This document shows, in pieces, positions 55,637 through 64,000 of a stretch of 64,000 nt of DNA (the first letter of the stretch is position 1; the number at the start of each line of letters is the position of its first letter). Origin of the DNA: Alkalibacillus haloalkaliphilus (GTDB lineage Bacteria; Bacillota; Bacilli; Bacillales; Alkalibacillaceae); NCBI RefSeq assembly GCF_007991275.1, contig NZ_BJYA01000017.1:31114-95113 (forward strand), in the 5' to 3' direction. The translations under genes and the position numbers were made by a program. Below the pieces are notes generated by a model that was not told the DNA's origin, did no database searches, and saw only the letters and a list, made by a program, of their open reading frames with translations.

Positions 55637-56404
55637 ATGATCGATTTACACAGTCACATCCTTCCAAACGTTGACGACGGTGCGCAAACGATAGAAGATA
55701 GCGTCAAGATGGCACACCAAGCTCGTCAGGAAGGAATCACGACTATTTATGCAACACCCCACCATTTAAACGGTCGATACGAAAATGAGAGAGAGAACGT
55801 CATCGAACGTGTTGCAACTTTAAATGCCGAATTCGAACAACGGAACATTGACTTAACGGTATTACCCGGCCAGGAGATTCGAATTAACGGTGATATTGAG
55901 TCTATATTAGAAGAACGTACAGCGATGCCATTAGGCGATGAGACGAAATACATATTAGTCGAACTACCGTCTTCACAAGTACCGCGTTATACGAAGGACA
56001 AACTATTTGAAATCCAGCGCATGGGATACCAACCGGTCATCGTACACCCAGAACGCAATAGCGCTTTTGTAAAGCATCCGAACATCTTGTACGAATTTGT
56101 GAAGCGAGGGACATTAACACAACTTACCGCTTCAAGTGTTGCTGGGAAGTTCGGAAAGAAGATCCAGAGCTTCTGCTTTCAGTTAATTGAAGCGAACCTC
56201 GTTCACTTTATCGCATCAGACGCGCACAACACGACAACGCGCGGCTTTTATATGGAAGAAGCTTACGAGGTAATTAGTAAACGCTACGGCGATTTTGTTG
56301 TTGAACTATTTAAGGAAAATGCTGAAGCAGTCGTTCAAGACGAATTAGTCATTGGCGATCCACCGATGGAAGTGAAAAAGAAGAAGTTGTTGGGGATATT
56401 TTGA
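55637..56404 (+). CDS. PHP-family protein-tyrosine phosphatase (YwqE/CpsB-like)
   Basis: 255 aa. Metal-binding motifs MIDLHSHILPNVDDGA, YATPHHL, VIVHPERN and IASDAHN. It dephosphorylates the BY-kinase and its targets, closing the control loop. RBS AGGAGG is 8 nt from ATG. Confidence 0.94.
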   Translation: MIDLHSHILPNVDDGAQTIEDSVKMAHQARQEGITTIYATPHHLNGRYENERENVIERVATLNAEFEQRNIDLTVLPGQEIRINGDIESILEERTAMPLGDETKYILVELPSSQVPRYTKDKLFEIQRMGYQPVIVHPERNSAFVKHPNILYEFVKRGTLTQLTASSVAGKFGKKIQSFCFQLIEANLVHFIASDAHNTTTRGFYMEEAYEVISKRYGDFVVELFKENAEAVVQDELVIGDPPMEVKKKKLLGIF

Positions 56405-56414
56405 GTTAGGAACG

Positions 56415-56446
56415 CCCTCTGCGGTTGTGTGCTGCGGAGGGTTTTT
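56415..56446 (+). terminator. Terminator after the phosphatase gene
   Basis: CCCTCTGC (56415-56422) pairs with GCGGAGGG (56434-56441, one G-U), followed by TTTTTG. Confidence 0.65.
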
Positions 56447-56502
56447 GTGTGTGGTGGGCTGGCGTGTGTGCGAGCGACGCTGGGCGAAGTTTGTCGAATA
56501 TT

Positions 56503-56622
56503 GCGTTCGCCGGAATAATGAGATTTTCGCCGGATTCTTGATGCGTTTCGCCGGAATATTTGAAATTTCGCCGAATTATCGAGATTATCGTCGGAATATC
56601 GAATTTTTCGCTGATAATCCAG
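56503..56622 (+). repeat. Type A intergenic element (copy 10)
   Basis: Unit starts 56507, 56527, 56548, 56568 and 56588, end unit 56608 (CGCTGATAATCCAG). Here the 21-bp step is second instead of first. The left inverted repeat is lost. Separated from the B part by 50 bp that contain GCGCGCAGG, reminiscent of the linker in copies 5-7. Confidence 0.8.
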
Positions 56623-56675
56623 TTTGTTCCAGCAGCTAATGAGGCGCTCGCTCCTGGCAGTGTGGCAGCGCGCAG

Positions 56676-56806
56676 GTGCGTTCGCTTAATTATGAGTCGA
56701 GTTCGCCTAATAAATTAGAATTTCGCCTAATTATCGAGAAATTCGCCCAATTAATGAAAATTTCGCCTAATTATCGAGAATTTCGCTTAATTATTGAGGC
56801 GAGCGC
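56676..56806 (+). repeat. Type B intergenic element (copy 10)
   Basis: Unit starts 56682, 56703, 56723, 56743, 56763 and 56783. No right hairpin of its own; a conventional terminator follows at 56813. Confidence 0.8.
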
Positions 56807-56812
56807 TGATAA

Positions 56813-56850
56813 AAAAAGCTCAACCACAAATCGTGATTGAGCTTTTTTTA
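56813..56850. terminator. Bidirectional terminator, mainly for tagO
   Basis: AAAAAAAGCTCAACCAC and GTGATTGAGCTTTTTTT arms (one G-U pair) around a 5-nt loop; the right arm overlaps the tagO stop. Confidence 0.8.
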
Positions 56851-57939
56851 ATGACTTTCTCTTTTTTCAGGTTTTTGAGTTGGCTTCTTGACCATTTTCT
56901 TAAGCAAGCTAAGAACAGGTTGTTTCCCACCTAATACTAATCCTACGATTTCAGCAATAATGTGAATGAGCAGGAATGCTAAGAATGCAATCAAGATCGA
57001 TGCGCCTAATGGTGAATAGCCGAACATAATGGCTAGTGCGCCGAATAGTCCACTAAATAAATAGATGACTAATACAGCGGCGCGGTGCGATAACCCAGCA
57101 TCGATTAATTGATGGTGGATGTGCTTTCGGTCGGCTGTCATAATGCTCTCACCGTTTTTCAAGCGTCTAACGATTGTGAAAAGCGTGTCGACAATCGGCA
57201 CGGCTACAACCATTAATGGAATGATGAAACTAAATAGCGCGACGTTCTTAAATAGTCCTAACATTGAGATGATCGCAACCATGTAGCCTAAGAAGAGCGA
57301 CCCTGAGTCACCCATATATATCTTGGCTGGATTGAAATTATAATATAGGAAGCCTAAGTTAGATCCTAATAAAATAATCGCTAGAAATGCGGCTGCAAGG
57401 TTTCCTTCTATAAATGACATAACTAATATTGCTGATAGCGCAATGCTCGTTACGCCTGCTGCTAAGCCGTCTAATCCATCAATTAAATTAATTGCATTGG
57501 ACACGGCTAAAATCCATATAATAGTTACGATGATGCTTAAGTTATTTAGCTCGATTTCGCCAAATAATGGTATATTTATTCGCTCAATTAGTAATCCTGA
57601 AGATACGATGATTACTGCTGCTAATCCTTGGCCGGCTAACTTGTATACAGGTCTAAGGTTGAAAAGATCATCAAAGAAACCTGTTAAAAGCATTATGAAT
57701 GCACCAACAATAATAGCTAGTTGATGTTCATGGTCAGGCCAGAACATGATATAAGCTACCATAACACCTGAGAAAATAGCAATTCCACCAAGATATGGCT
57801 TATCCTCGGTGTGCATTTTACGTTCGTCAGGGCAATCGACTATTCTATATTTAATCGCGATTTTTCTAACTACTGGCGTCATAATCAATGCTGTTATTAA
57901 CGCGACAATAAAACTTATTATTAAAATAGTAAAATTCAT
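56848..57939 (-). CDS. tagO: Undecaprenyl-phosphate GlcNAc-1-phosphate transferase (TagO/WecA)
   Basis: 363 aa from ATG 57939 (RBS AAAGAGGG; the open frame extends to 57978 without RBS). About 11 membrane segments of the MraY/WecA family: DERKMHTEDKPYLGGIAIF, NAINLIDGLDGLAAGV, NFNPAKIYMGDSGSLFLGY and the HIHHQLIDAG motif. It begins wall teichoic acid or teichuronic acid linkage units. The C-terminus is Lys-rich and cytoplasmic. Confidence 0.92.
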   Translation of the reverse strand: MNFTILIISFIVALITALIMTPVVRKIAIKYRIVDCPDERKMHTEDKPYLGGIAIFSGVMVAYIMFWPDHEHQLAIIVGAFIMLLTGFFDDLFNLRPVYKLAGQGLAAVIIVSSGLLIERINIPLFGEIELNNLSIIVTIIWILAVSNAINLIDGLDGLAAGVTSIALSAILVMSFIEGNLAAAFLAIILLGSNLGFLYYNFNPAKIYMGDSGSLFLGYMVAIISMLGLFKNVALFSFIIPLMVVAVPIVDTLFTIVRRLKNGESIMTADRKHIHHQLIDAGLSHRAAVLVIYLFSGLFGALAIMFGYSPLGASILIAFLAFLLIHIIAEIVGLVLGGKQPVLSLLKKMVKKPTQKPEKRESH

Positions 57940-58037
57940 TATAAATCCCTCTTTAATCGAATTGAAGCCCATATACATATTAGCATATGATGGACTGTAA
58001 ATAAATGAAAATCAATACCAATCTTACAAAATAGAGT

Positions 58038-58066
58038 TTGCATAGTTTGTGAAAACATTCTATAAT
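58038..58066 (+). promoter_or_regulatory. Sigma-A promoter of the LCP gene
   Basis: TTGCAT (58038-58043), 17-bp spacer, TATAAT (58061-58066). RBS AGAGGGG and ATG 58109 follow. Confidence 0.75.
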
Positions 58067-58108
58067 TTATAGAGTTATGACTAGTTTACTTTAGAGGGGA
58101 ATACTACA

Positions 58109-59128
58109 ATGGGCAGAATTGAACAACGTAAAAAGCGTAAAAAGAGACGTTTAAAACGTTATATGTATATATTATTCGCATTGTTTTTAGTTGTTGGTGG
58201 TGTCGCTTCGTATTTTGTTTTTCAAACGTTACAAGCCGCTAGTAGCTCTTACGATGATTTAGGACGCGAACAATCAGATTTAAGAGATGAAGCTGTAAAT
58301 ATCAGTGATGAACCTTTTTCTGTATTAATCATGGGTGTAGAAGACTATGAAACTGAAGGTGCATCAGGCAGAACAGATACACTCATGCTAGTAACCTTTG
58401 ACCCTGATGATCAATCAGCGAAAATGTTAAGTATACCACGTGATACGCGTGTTGACTTCGCTGGAATGGAACGAACTGATAAAATTAACCACGCTTATGC
58501 TTTCGGTGGCAAAGAAATGGCAATCGATACAGTTGAAAAGTTTCTAGAAATTCCGGTCGATTATTATGTTTCTGTCGACTTTGATGCCTTTATCCGAATT
58601 GTTGACGTATTAGATGGTGTTACGGTTAATGTACCATTCGACTTCGAACAAAAAACGATGGCACCTGACTCTTATTACGTACAATTCTATGAAGGTGAAC
58701 AACATGTAAACGGCGAAGAAGCATTAGCCTTCGTACGTATGAGGAAAGAAGATCCTCGCGGTGACTTAGGACGCGTTGAACGTCAGCAAGAGTTTCTTAA
58801 CGCATTAGCTGATGAAGCGATGTCGTTACAGTCATTAACGCGCGTTGATCGAATTGCTGAAGTGGTCGGTGAAGAAATTACAACAAACGTTCGAATCCGT
58901 GACGGTTTCGGCATGTTAATGAACTTAAACAACTTTGATCGTGATAATTTAGAGTCTGTTGATTTCGATACGTATCATCAAATGATTGGCGGCGTTAGTT
59001 ATCAGACGCCTGATCGGGATTCATTAGCTGAAGCTCGAATGAAACTTAAAGAGCACTTACAGCTAATTGAGGCAACACCTGAAGAAGATGAAGAGTCTGA
59101 AGGTGAAGGTGGAGATGAGCAACATTAA
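58109..59128 (+). CDS. LytR-CpsA-Psr (LCP) family polymer ligase
   Basis: 339 aa. A very basic cytoplasmic N-terminus and one membrane helix (about 21-40) precede the LCP domain (about 68-270) with GRTDTLMLVTFDPDDQSAKMLSIPRDTRVD and AFVRMRKEDPRGDLGRVERQQEFL, which hold the Arg/Asp residues that bind polyprenyl pyrophosphate. The acidic tail (EEDEESEGEGG) suits a halophile. Attaches teichoic acid or capsule to peptidoglycan. Confidence 0.93.
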   Translation: MGRIEQRKKRKKRRLKRYMYILFALFLVVGGVASYFVFQTLQAASSSYDDLGREQSDLRDEAVNISDEPFSVLIMGVEDYETEGASGRTDTLMLVTFDPDDQSAKMLSIPRDTRVDFAGMERTDKINHAYAFGGKEMAIDTVEKFLEIPVDYYVSVDFDAFIRIVDVLDGVTVNVPFDFEQKTMAPDSYYVQFYEGEQHVNGEEALAFVRMRKEDPRGDLGRVERQQEFLNALADEAMSLQSLTRVDRIAEVVGEEITTNVRIRDGFGMLMNLNNFDRDNLESVDFDTYHQMIGGVSYQTPDRDSLAEARMKLKEHLQLIEATPEEDEESEGEGGDEQH

Positions 59129-59133
59129 TATAG

Positions 59134-59166
59134 AAGCTTTCCTCAACAATCGTTGGGGAAAGCTTT
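59134..59166 (+). terminator. Terminator after the LCP gene
   Basis: AAGCTTTCCTCAAC (59134-59147) pairs with GTTGGGGAAAGCTT (59152-59165, one G-U), then TTTTCTTTT. Confidence 0.8.
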
Positions 59167-59202
59167 TTCTTTTGGTGTGGTGTCGCTTGATGATCATGGC
59201 GA

Positions 59203-59310
59203 GGAATTAGGCGAACGCCCGATTAATTAGGCGTTCGCTTAATTAATGAGAATTTCGCTTAATTATTTTGGATTTCGCCTAATTATTGTGAATTTCGCTT
59301 AATTATCAAA
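59203..59310 (+). repeat. Type B intergenic element (copy 11)
   Basis: Left inverted repeat AATTAGGCGAACGC/GCGTTCGCTTAATT, then unit starts 59235, 59255, 59275 and 59295. No right hairpin. Lies between convergent genes. Confidence 0.8.
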
Positions 59311-59322
59311 CTTATTCTCTAG

Positions 59323-60615
59323 TTATAAACTCCAATAATAGTACCCTTCTCGCTCACACTCGTTTCGGTCATAGATCTCCTTCACATCGATCAGAACCTT
59401 ATTATTTTTATTTTTGTAAAGCGATTGTAGCCGCTCATGTGTGAAGCGTTTCTTGATCTCGTCATGTCCAACTGCAACAATGATTGCGTCTAAGTCGTCA
59501 AGCTCCTCTTCTCGACTCATGGTCAACCCATACTCAGATTCTACTTCTTCATTTCTAACAAGTGGATCATGAACTAATACGTCAATGTCATAATCGTGCA
59601 GTTCTTTGACGATATCGACGACTTTAGAGTTGCGGACATCTTGTACATTTTCTTTAAATGCTAGTCCGAGAATGGCCACTCTGGCACGTGATAAGTCTTG
59701 TTTGGCTTGTACCATTTTCTTAATTGTATTTGACGCGACATGTTTACCCATCGCGTCATTAATTTTACGGCCGGCTAACACAATTTGTGAATGGTATCCG
59801 AGCTGCTCCGCTTTGTAAGTGAAATAGTATGGGTCAACGCCGATACAGTGACCCCCAACTAATCCTGGCGTAAACTCAAGGAAGTTCCACTTCGTCCCTG
59901 CTGCTTCAAGGACTGCTTTCGTTGGAATGTTCATTCGATTGAATACCATCGAAAGCTCGTTCATAAAAGCAATATTAATATCGCGCTGAGCATTTTCAAT
60001 CACTTTCGCTGCCTCGGCCACTTTAATCGACTCCGCTTGGTGCACACCCGCCTCAATGACTGACCCATACAAACTCGCCACTCTCTCTAACGTTTCATCA
60101 TCAGAACCAGAGACGATTTTAACAATGTTTGTTATAGTATTTTGTTGATCACCTGGATTAATACGTTCAGGCGAGTAACCGACCTTAAAACCTTCATTTA
60201 ATTTCAACCCCGACTCTTCTTCAAGAATCGGAACACAGACTTCTTCTGTCGTGCCAGGATATACTGTAGACTCATATACGACGATTGAACCTTCTTTCAT
60301 CTGCCTGCCGACTGTTCGACTTGCGCCAATGACAGGATTTAGGTCCGGTGTTTTATCAGTATTAATTGGTGTTGGGACCGATACGATATAAAACTGACAA
60401 TCTGACAATAGCGATTCGTCATTAGCAAACGTCATAGATGTATGGCGTAACGCTTCCTCTCCTACCTCTCCTGTTACGTCATTTCCTTTTTTATACTCAT
60501 TAATCTTGCTTTCATTTATATCGAATCCTACAACGTCATATTTCTTCGCAAGCTCAATAGCTAACGGTAAACCGACATAGCCTAATCCGATTACTGCTAT
60601 CTTCTCTTTATTCAT
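59323..60615 (-). CDS. UDP-N-acetylhexosamine 6-dehydrogenase (TviB/WbpO-like), copy 2
   Basis: 430 aa from ATG 60615 (RBS ATAGGTG; two earlier in-frame ATGs sit on or before the RBS). Same motifs as the copy at 46941: [62 protein letters not shown]. It stands alone, with no epimerase gene beside it, so it may feed another polymer (for example one begun by TagO) or provide extra flux. Sequence divergence from copy 1 is clear but moderate. Confidence 0.92.
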   Translation of the reverse strand: MNKEKIAVIGLGYVGLPLAIELAKKYDVVGFDINESKINEYKKGNDVTGEVGEEALRHTSMTFANDESLLSDCQFYIVSVPTPINTDKTPDLNPVIGASRTVGRQMKEGSIVVYESTVYPGTTEEVCVPILEEESGLKLNEGFKVGYSPERINPGDQQNTITNIVKIVSGSDDETLERVASLYGSVIEAGVHQAESIKVAEAAKVIENAQRDINIAFMNELSMVFNRMNIPTKAVLEAAGTKWNFLEFTPGLVGGHCIGVDPYYFTYKAEQLGYHSQIVLAGRKINDAMGKHVASNTIKKMVQAKQDLSRARVAILGLAFKENVQDVRNSKVVDIVKELHDYDIDVLVHDPLVRNEEVESEYGLTMSREEELDDLDAIIVAVGHDEIKKRFTHERLQSLYKNKNNKVLIDVKEIYDRNECEREGYYYWSL

Positions 60616-60786
60616 TTGCATCACCTATACTCTACATACCCAAGTTCAAACTCGAATATACCAAAAATTATATTACAAAATTGTATATAGTTTTTCAGTT
60701 TAGTTAAGGTTCATTTAAATGGGTTTATTTTTCAAATTGTGAGGTATACCATAGCTGAATAAGTCCACTAGGAGGTGTGACATTTA

Positions 60787-61350
60787 ATGAATTGGTATGA
60801 AATGTTGAAAGAATACTTTCCAGAAGAAGAATTAAAAACGAAACAACACTTAGATACATTGTTAGCTGAAAAAGATTACTATTATTTAGATTGCAGTGAA
60901 CAACACGTCTTATTATATGCTGAGTTTCCAAGTTTCATATTCGTAGACTATATGTATGTAAGAGGATCAAAGAGGCATAGAGGAATTGGTAAACAATTAA
61001 TTCATAAATTGAAGAAAAAAGGGAAGACTATAATATTAGAAGCTGAACCACAAGATCCCAATGATTCTGATACGAGTAAGAGATTGCGTTTTTACAGTCG
61101 AGAAGCTTTTAACAAAGCTGACTGCATTCAGTACACTAAACATTCACTCATTACAGGTGAAAAGGTCAACTTAGATATCTTGTATTGGGATTCTAGCGGA
61201 GAAGAAAATGATGTCTCGATTTATATGAAAATGATCCAAATGTATGAGGAGGTTCATACGTTTAAAGAATTTGAGCTTTATAATGACTATCATCCTAAGG
61301 CTCATGATGCAATTCATTTCGCAAAAACGGGACAAGATCTACTAAGTTAA
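60787..61350 (+). CDS. GNAT-family acetyltransferase
   Basis: 187 aa. The acetyl-CoA-binding segment VDYMYVRGSKRHRGIGKQLIHKLKKKG shows the R/Q-x-x-G-x-G/A loop (RHRGIG). The C-terminal third (LYWDSSGEENDVSIYMKMIQMYEEVHTF) is not part of the core and is shared by Bacillus proteins of unknown substrate. RBS AGGAGG is 11 nt upstream of ATG. Cytoplasmic; substrate unknown. Confidence 0.82.
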   Translation: MNWYEMLKEYFPEEELKTKQHLDTLLAEKDYYYLDCSEQHVLLYAEFPSFIFVDYMYVRGSKRHRGIGKQLIHKLKKKGKTIILEAEPQDPNDSDTSKRLRFYSREAFNKADCIQYTKHSLITGEKVNLDILYWDSSGEENDVSIYMKMIQMYEEVHTFKEFELYNDYHPKAHDAIHFAKTGQDLLS

Positions 61351-61480
61351 GTCGTAAGTACTAAGATTTGTAATAAACGTTACACAACCGAAAATTGTCG
61401 AAACAAAAACGTAAGTCCCCTTTAACATTATTTTCTAACAAGTTGTGGAATAATACAGACAAGAAACGGGGGTATCACTC

Positions 61481-62572
61481 ATGATGTTTTCAATAACGGC
61501 ACCATTTAAAAAGCAAAAAAAACAAAATAACGTTAGCTCTAAAAAACAAGTGAATTATGTAGGGTGCATGCGTAACTCTAGGAAGCCAAAAGACTTCTTT
61601 AAATTGTTGTCCCAGGCTTGTGCTCACTATGATTTAACACTCGTCTATTTCAGCCCAAAAGACGTTGATATGGACCGAGGAACAGCGAACGGTAAAGTTC
61701 TAGTGAATGATGTGTGGGAAGAGCGTGAAGTGGAAATACCAAGGTTTATAGATGTGTCTACGTTCTGTTATAAATACAAGAGTGTATTAAAGTATTTAAA
61801 AGAAGTCAGTACGTTATCAAACCAACGAATAGGGTCTAAAGCAAAGCTATATCGCCTATTAAGTGAAAATGAATTGTTTAACCATCTTGTTATACCTTAT
61901 AAAACGAGTGATCAGCCAAAAGAGATTTTTGAGTTTTTGTTTGAACACCATGAGATTATTTTAAAACCGAAAACTGGTCAAAAAGGCGATAACATTTACA
62001 AGATTGAGTTTATCGATTCAAATACCTTTAAGATAAGCTATGCACTCAAGGAGACTGTATTAAGCCGAGATGAACTAGTTAAGCTTTTAAGTGATTTAGT
62101 TACAAAGAAAAAATACGTCTGTCAAAAATACATTCACTCTTATGACTCCAACCATAACCCGTTTGATATCCGCATTAGATTAGAGAAAAATGTGGAAGGG
62201 AAATGGGAAGTTGCCATTAACTTAGTTCGAATCTCTAGCGGACAGAAAGTAGTTTCTAACGTCGCTCAAGGTGGGTATGTTTCAGAATTAGAGACATTCC
62301 TGAAAGTCAATTACCCAGATTGTTGGAAAACCATCCAAGATGAAATAGAGTATATCGGTAAAGAGTTGCCTGGTCATATCGAAGAAATTAGCGGTAAAAC
62401 ATTAAGCTCACTAGGAATCGATATTGGACTAGACCAAGATGGCACACCATATGTGTTTGAAGCCAATACTGCTCCAGGGGTGGAATATGCACTTGGTGAA
62501 ATTGCGATGATAAAGAGTGGGTATTATTACTTTATGAAGGAATTCATTCAATCAAATCGCGATATTTCATAG
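61481..62572 (+). CDS. YheC/YheD-family spore coat-associated ATP-grasp protein
   Basis: 363 aa. A basic N-terminus is followed by YVGCMRNSRKPKDF and then an ATP-grasp-like region: KLYRLLSENELFNHLVIPYKTS, ILKPKTGQKGDNIYKIEF, YVCQKYIHSYDSNHNPFDIRIRLEKN and VFEANTAPGVEYAL. This is the YheC/D pattern known as endospore coat-associated in B. subtilis; the ligase activity is not known. It supports a spore-forming host. RBS is a G-run (GGGGG) 8 nt upstream. Confidence 0.85.
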   Translation: MMFSITAPFKKQKKQNNVSSKKQVNYVGCMRNSRKPKDFFKLLSQACAHYDLTLVYFSPKDVDMDRGTANGKVLVNDVWEEREVEIPRFIDVSTFCYKYKSVLKYLKEVSTLSNQRIGSKAKLYRLLSENELFNHLVIPYKTSDQPKEIFEFLFEHHEIILKPKTGQKGDNIYKIEFIDSNTFKISYALKETVLSRDELVKLLSDLVTKKKYVCQKYIHSYDSNHNPFDIRIRLEKNVEGKWEVAINLVRISSGQKVVSNVAQGGYVSELETFLKVNYPDCWKTIQDEIEYIGKELPGHIEEISGKTLSSLGIDIGLDQDGTPYVFEANTAPGVEYALGEIAMIKSGYYYFMKEFIQSNRDIS

Positions 62573-62580
62573 AAAAAAAC

Positions 62581-62612
62581 AAAAGGTCTGAATGATTGTA
62601 TTCAGACCTTTT
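62581..62612. terminator. Bidirectional terminator
   Basis: AAAAGGTCTGAA (62581-62592) and TTCAGACCTTTT (62601-62612), perfect arms, between convergent genes. Confidence 0.85.
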
Positions 62613-62622
62613 TTATATTAAA

Positions 62623-64000
62623 TTAAGTTGAATCTAAATTAAATGAGTCAGCAATTGCCTCTGCAGTTACATCTGCTAGTGATTGTCTATAAAAAGGATC
62701 TCTTAGCATTTGATTCTCCGTGTAATTATCGATAAACAGATATTCTAACAAAATAGCAGGCATTTCTGTGTTTCTTAAAACATTAAAATTTGCATTCTTT
62801 TGACCACGATCAATAAGATTCATTTCGTTAACTAAATGTGTATGAATAGTGTTTTGTCGCTGATGGGATTCGCTACTAGCATTTGTATGAACATATGTTT
62901 CGAACCCACTTCCCTGTCCTAGATAAGCATTACTGTGTACACTTACGAAGTAATCTGCTCCCCAGTTATTGGCCATTTTAGAACGATCTTCAAGTTCAAT
63001 AAACTCATCTTCTGTTCTAGCATATTCAACAATAACACCTTTGTAATTATTCATTAACGCATTACCTAATTTAAGTGATATATCTAGAGCAACTTCCTTT
63101 TCTTCCAAACCATAAGCTACTGCCCCAGGATCACTTCCACCATGGCCTGGATCGATAAATATTTTAACCACATATTCTTGAAGTAGCTCTAGAGTTATTT
63201 CATCCGTTATACCACTAATAGGTAGACCATAATCCGCTTGAAACTCTCTAACAGCACTAGCCGTTTGTGGTCCATAATAACGTGTTTTTGAAAAATCACC
63301 ATAACCTAATGCCATCAACATTTCTTTTAATTCAACTGCATCATCATGGTAATTTCCACTTTGAAGAGGATTACTTAAAATTTCGTTTAATTTATATAGA
63401 GTATCTGAATTAACTATACCGGTTACTGGTAGACCATACTGTGATTGAAAATCTTCTACTACTCCCCTTGTTTGAGGTCCATAATAATTTGTATTTGAGA
63501 AATTACCGAAACCAACATTTTGTAAATCAACCTTTAAGTCTACAACATCTGCTCGTCTCATTCCTTCTTCCAATGGACGAGTTGCTTCATACTCTAGTTC
63601 AAAATAAGCTTTCTCATCTAATATTCCATTTGTTATTAAACCAAAGTCAGCTTGAAATTCTTTTACTGCTGTTTCAGTTTCTATTCCGAATAAAGTAGTT
63701 CTACTAAAATCGCCATAGCCTAATAACATTAAATACCCCTTAATCTTAGGTACATCGTCATGACGATTCCCCTTTTGGAAGGGATTATTAACCGTTTCTT
63801 CAAGCTTCTGTAATGTAGGTTCATCAGCGATTCCATTCTCGACTAAACCATAATAGACTTGGAAATCCCTTACCGCTTTTTCTGTATCAGAATCAAATTC
63901 TTCATTAATTGAAAGGTTATCTAAAGCTAAAACTAATACTAAACCTTCTTTAAGATTTAAGACATCTTCATGACTATTACCATTTTGTAATGGACTATTT
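62623..64000 (-). CDS. N-acetylmuramoyl-L-alanine amidase with peptidoglycan-binding-like repeats, 5' partial
   Basis: The frame is open to the window edge, so the true start lies outside; the first ATG inside is internal. The C-terminal Amidase_3 domain spans about 62630-63180: FIDPGHGGSDPGA (Zn His), EEKEVALDIS (Zn Glu), FVSVHSNAY (Zn His) and LLEYLFIDN (catalytic Glu). Before it are at least four repeats of about 65-75 residues built on G(N)xxxDV..LK..L..LGYGDFS.T...G..T..AV..FQ..YGL...GI.D..T, matching the PG_binding_1 type. Cuts the amide between MurNAc and the peptide; the repeats should bind the wall. Confidence 0.9.
   Translation of the reverse strand, partial: NSPLQNGNSHEDVLNLKEGLVLVLALDNLSINEEFDSDTEKAVRDFQVYYGLVENGIADEPTLQKLEETVNNPFQKGNRHDDVPKIKGYLMLLGYGDFSRTTLFGIETETAVKEFQADFGLITNGILDEKAYFELEYEATRPLEEGMRRADVVDLKVDLQNVGFGNFSNTNYYGPQTRGVVEDFQSQYGLPVTGIVNSDTLYKLNEILSNPLQSGNYHDDAVELKEMLMALGYGDFSKTRYYGPQTASAVREFQADYGLPISGITDEITLELLQEYVVKIFIDPGHGGSDPGAVAYGLEEKEVALDISLKLGNALMNNYKGVIVEYARTEDEFIELEDRSKMANNWGADYFVSVHSNAYLGQGSGFETYVHTNASSESHQRQNTIHTHLVNEMNLIDRGQKNANFNVLRNTEMPAILLEYLFIDNYTENQMLRDPFYRQSLADVTAEAIADSFNLDST

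Noticed and set aside
56427..56639. 70-aa plus-strand frame
   Set aside because: Starts in the phosphatase terminator and continues in type A copy 10; no RBS.
5523..59310. CRISPR arrays as explanation for the periodic repeats
   Set aside because: The period is 20 bp with the variable part of only about 8 bp, units are degenerate, there are no spacers of 25-40 bp, and no cas genes are present.
1..64000. tRNA, rRNA, insertion sequence or prophage genes
   Set aside because: I looked for tRNA-like cloverleaf ends, rRNA blocks, transposase and phage structural or integrase motifs and saw none; a covariance-model search would be more sensitive.

Overview
The window looks like chromosome from a low-GC, endospore-forming Gram-positive of the family Bacillaceae. 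The signs are strong purine-rich ribosome binding sites (RBS), rbsRKDACB, YwqC/D/E-type tyrosine kinase genes, TagO and LCP cell-wall enzymes and a YheC-type spore-coat ATP-grasp protein. Secreted proteins are rich in Asp/Glu, which suggests a moderate halophile or haloalkaliphile. This is inference; I cannot name the species.

Layout. (1) 0.4-5.5 kb: three secreted cell-wall scavenging enzymes (AmiE-like, NagZ, NamZ) for release of GlcNAc and MurNAc from peptidoglycan. (2) 5.8-7.7 kb: SEC-C/TPR protein. (3) 8.0-17.8 kb: a sialic-acid locus. A secreted sialidase is divergent from nanE-nanA-siaPQM-nanK-rpiR-nagB, so released sialic acid would be imported by a TRAP transporter and taken to fructose-6-P, except that nagA is not here. 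(4) 18-24 kb: NERD-domain genes, an unusually GC-rich SLC13 permease and a pRiA4b-ORF3-like protein, all separated by repeat elements. (5) 24.2-30.3 kb: ribose operon flanked by two decayed copies of a LacI-family 3' end. (6) 30.7-34.2 kb: an orphan BY-kinase, two VanZ-like genes and a c-di-GMP-I riboswitch ahead of a CheY-like regulator and a YvyF-like zinc-ribbon/HTH protein. (7) 34.8-40.7 kb: accessory zone with a frameshifted zinc finger-HTH-Panacea antitoxin, gene debris, a dGTPase, a triple OB-fold protein and a PLD-like membrane protein. (8) 40.8-60.6 kb: surface-polysaccharide locus. It holds wzy, wzx, four glycosyltransferase-type genes, the PglF/E/D/C bacillosamine set (EpsC/N/M/L in B. 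subtilis), TviB/TviC uronic-acid sugars, the YwqC/D/E control module, TagO, LCP and a second TviB. (9) 60.8-64 kb: GNAT, YheC-like protein and a cell-wall amidase that runs off the window.

The most unusual content is not a gene. At about eleven intergenic sites there are 20-bp-periodic DNA elements in two related flavours. Type A (TCGCCGGAWTA units) has an almost invariant layout: a left hairpin, five position-specific units, then an end unit reading CGCTGATAATCC. Type B (TCGCYTAATTA units) has a larger left inverted repeat, 3-6 units and often a terminator-like right hairpin. All elements in the window point the same way whatever the direction of nearby genes, and some A and B copies are joined by a conserved linker. 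Two composites with a 135-bp identical block flank one NERD gene. I know of no described family with this architecture.
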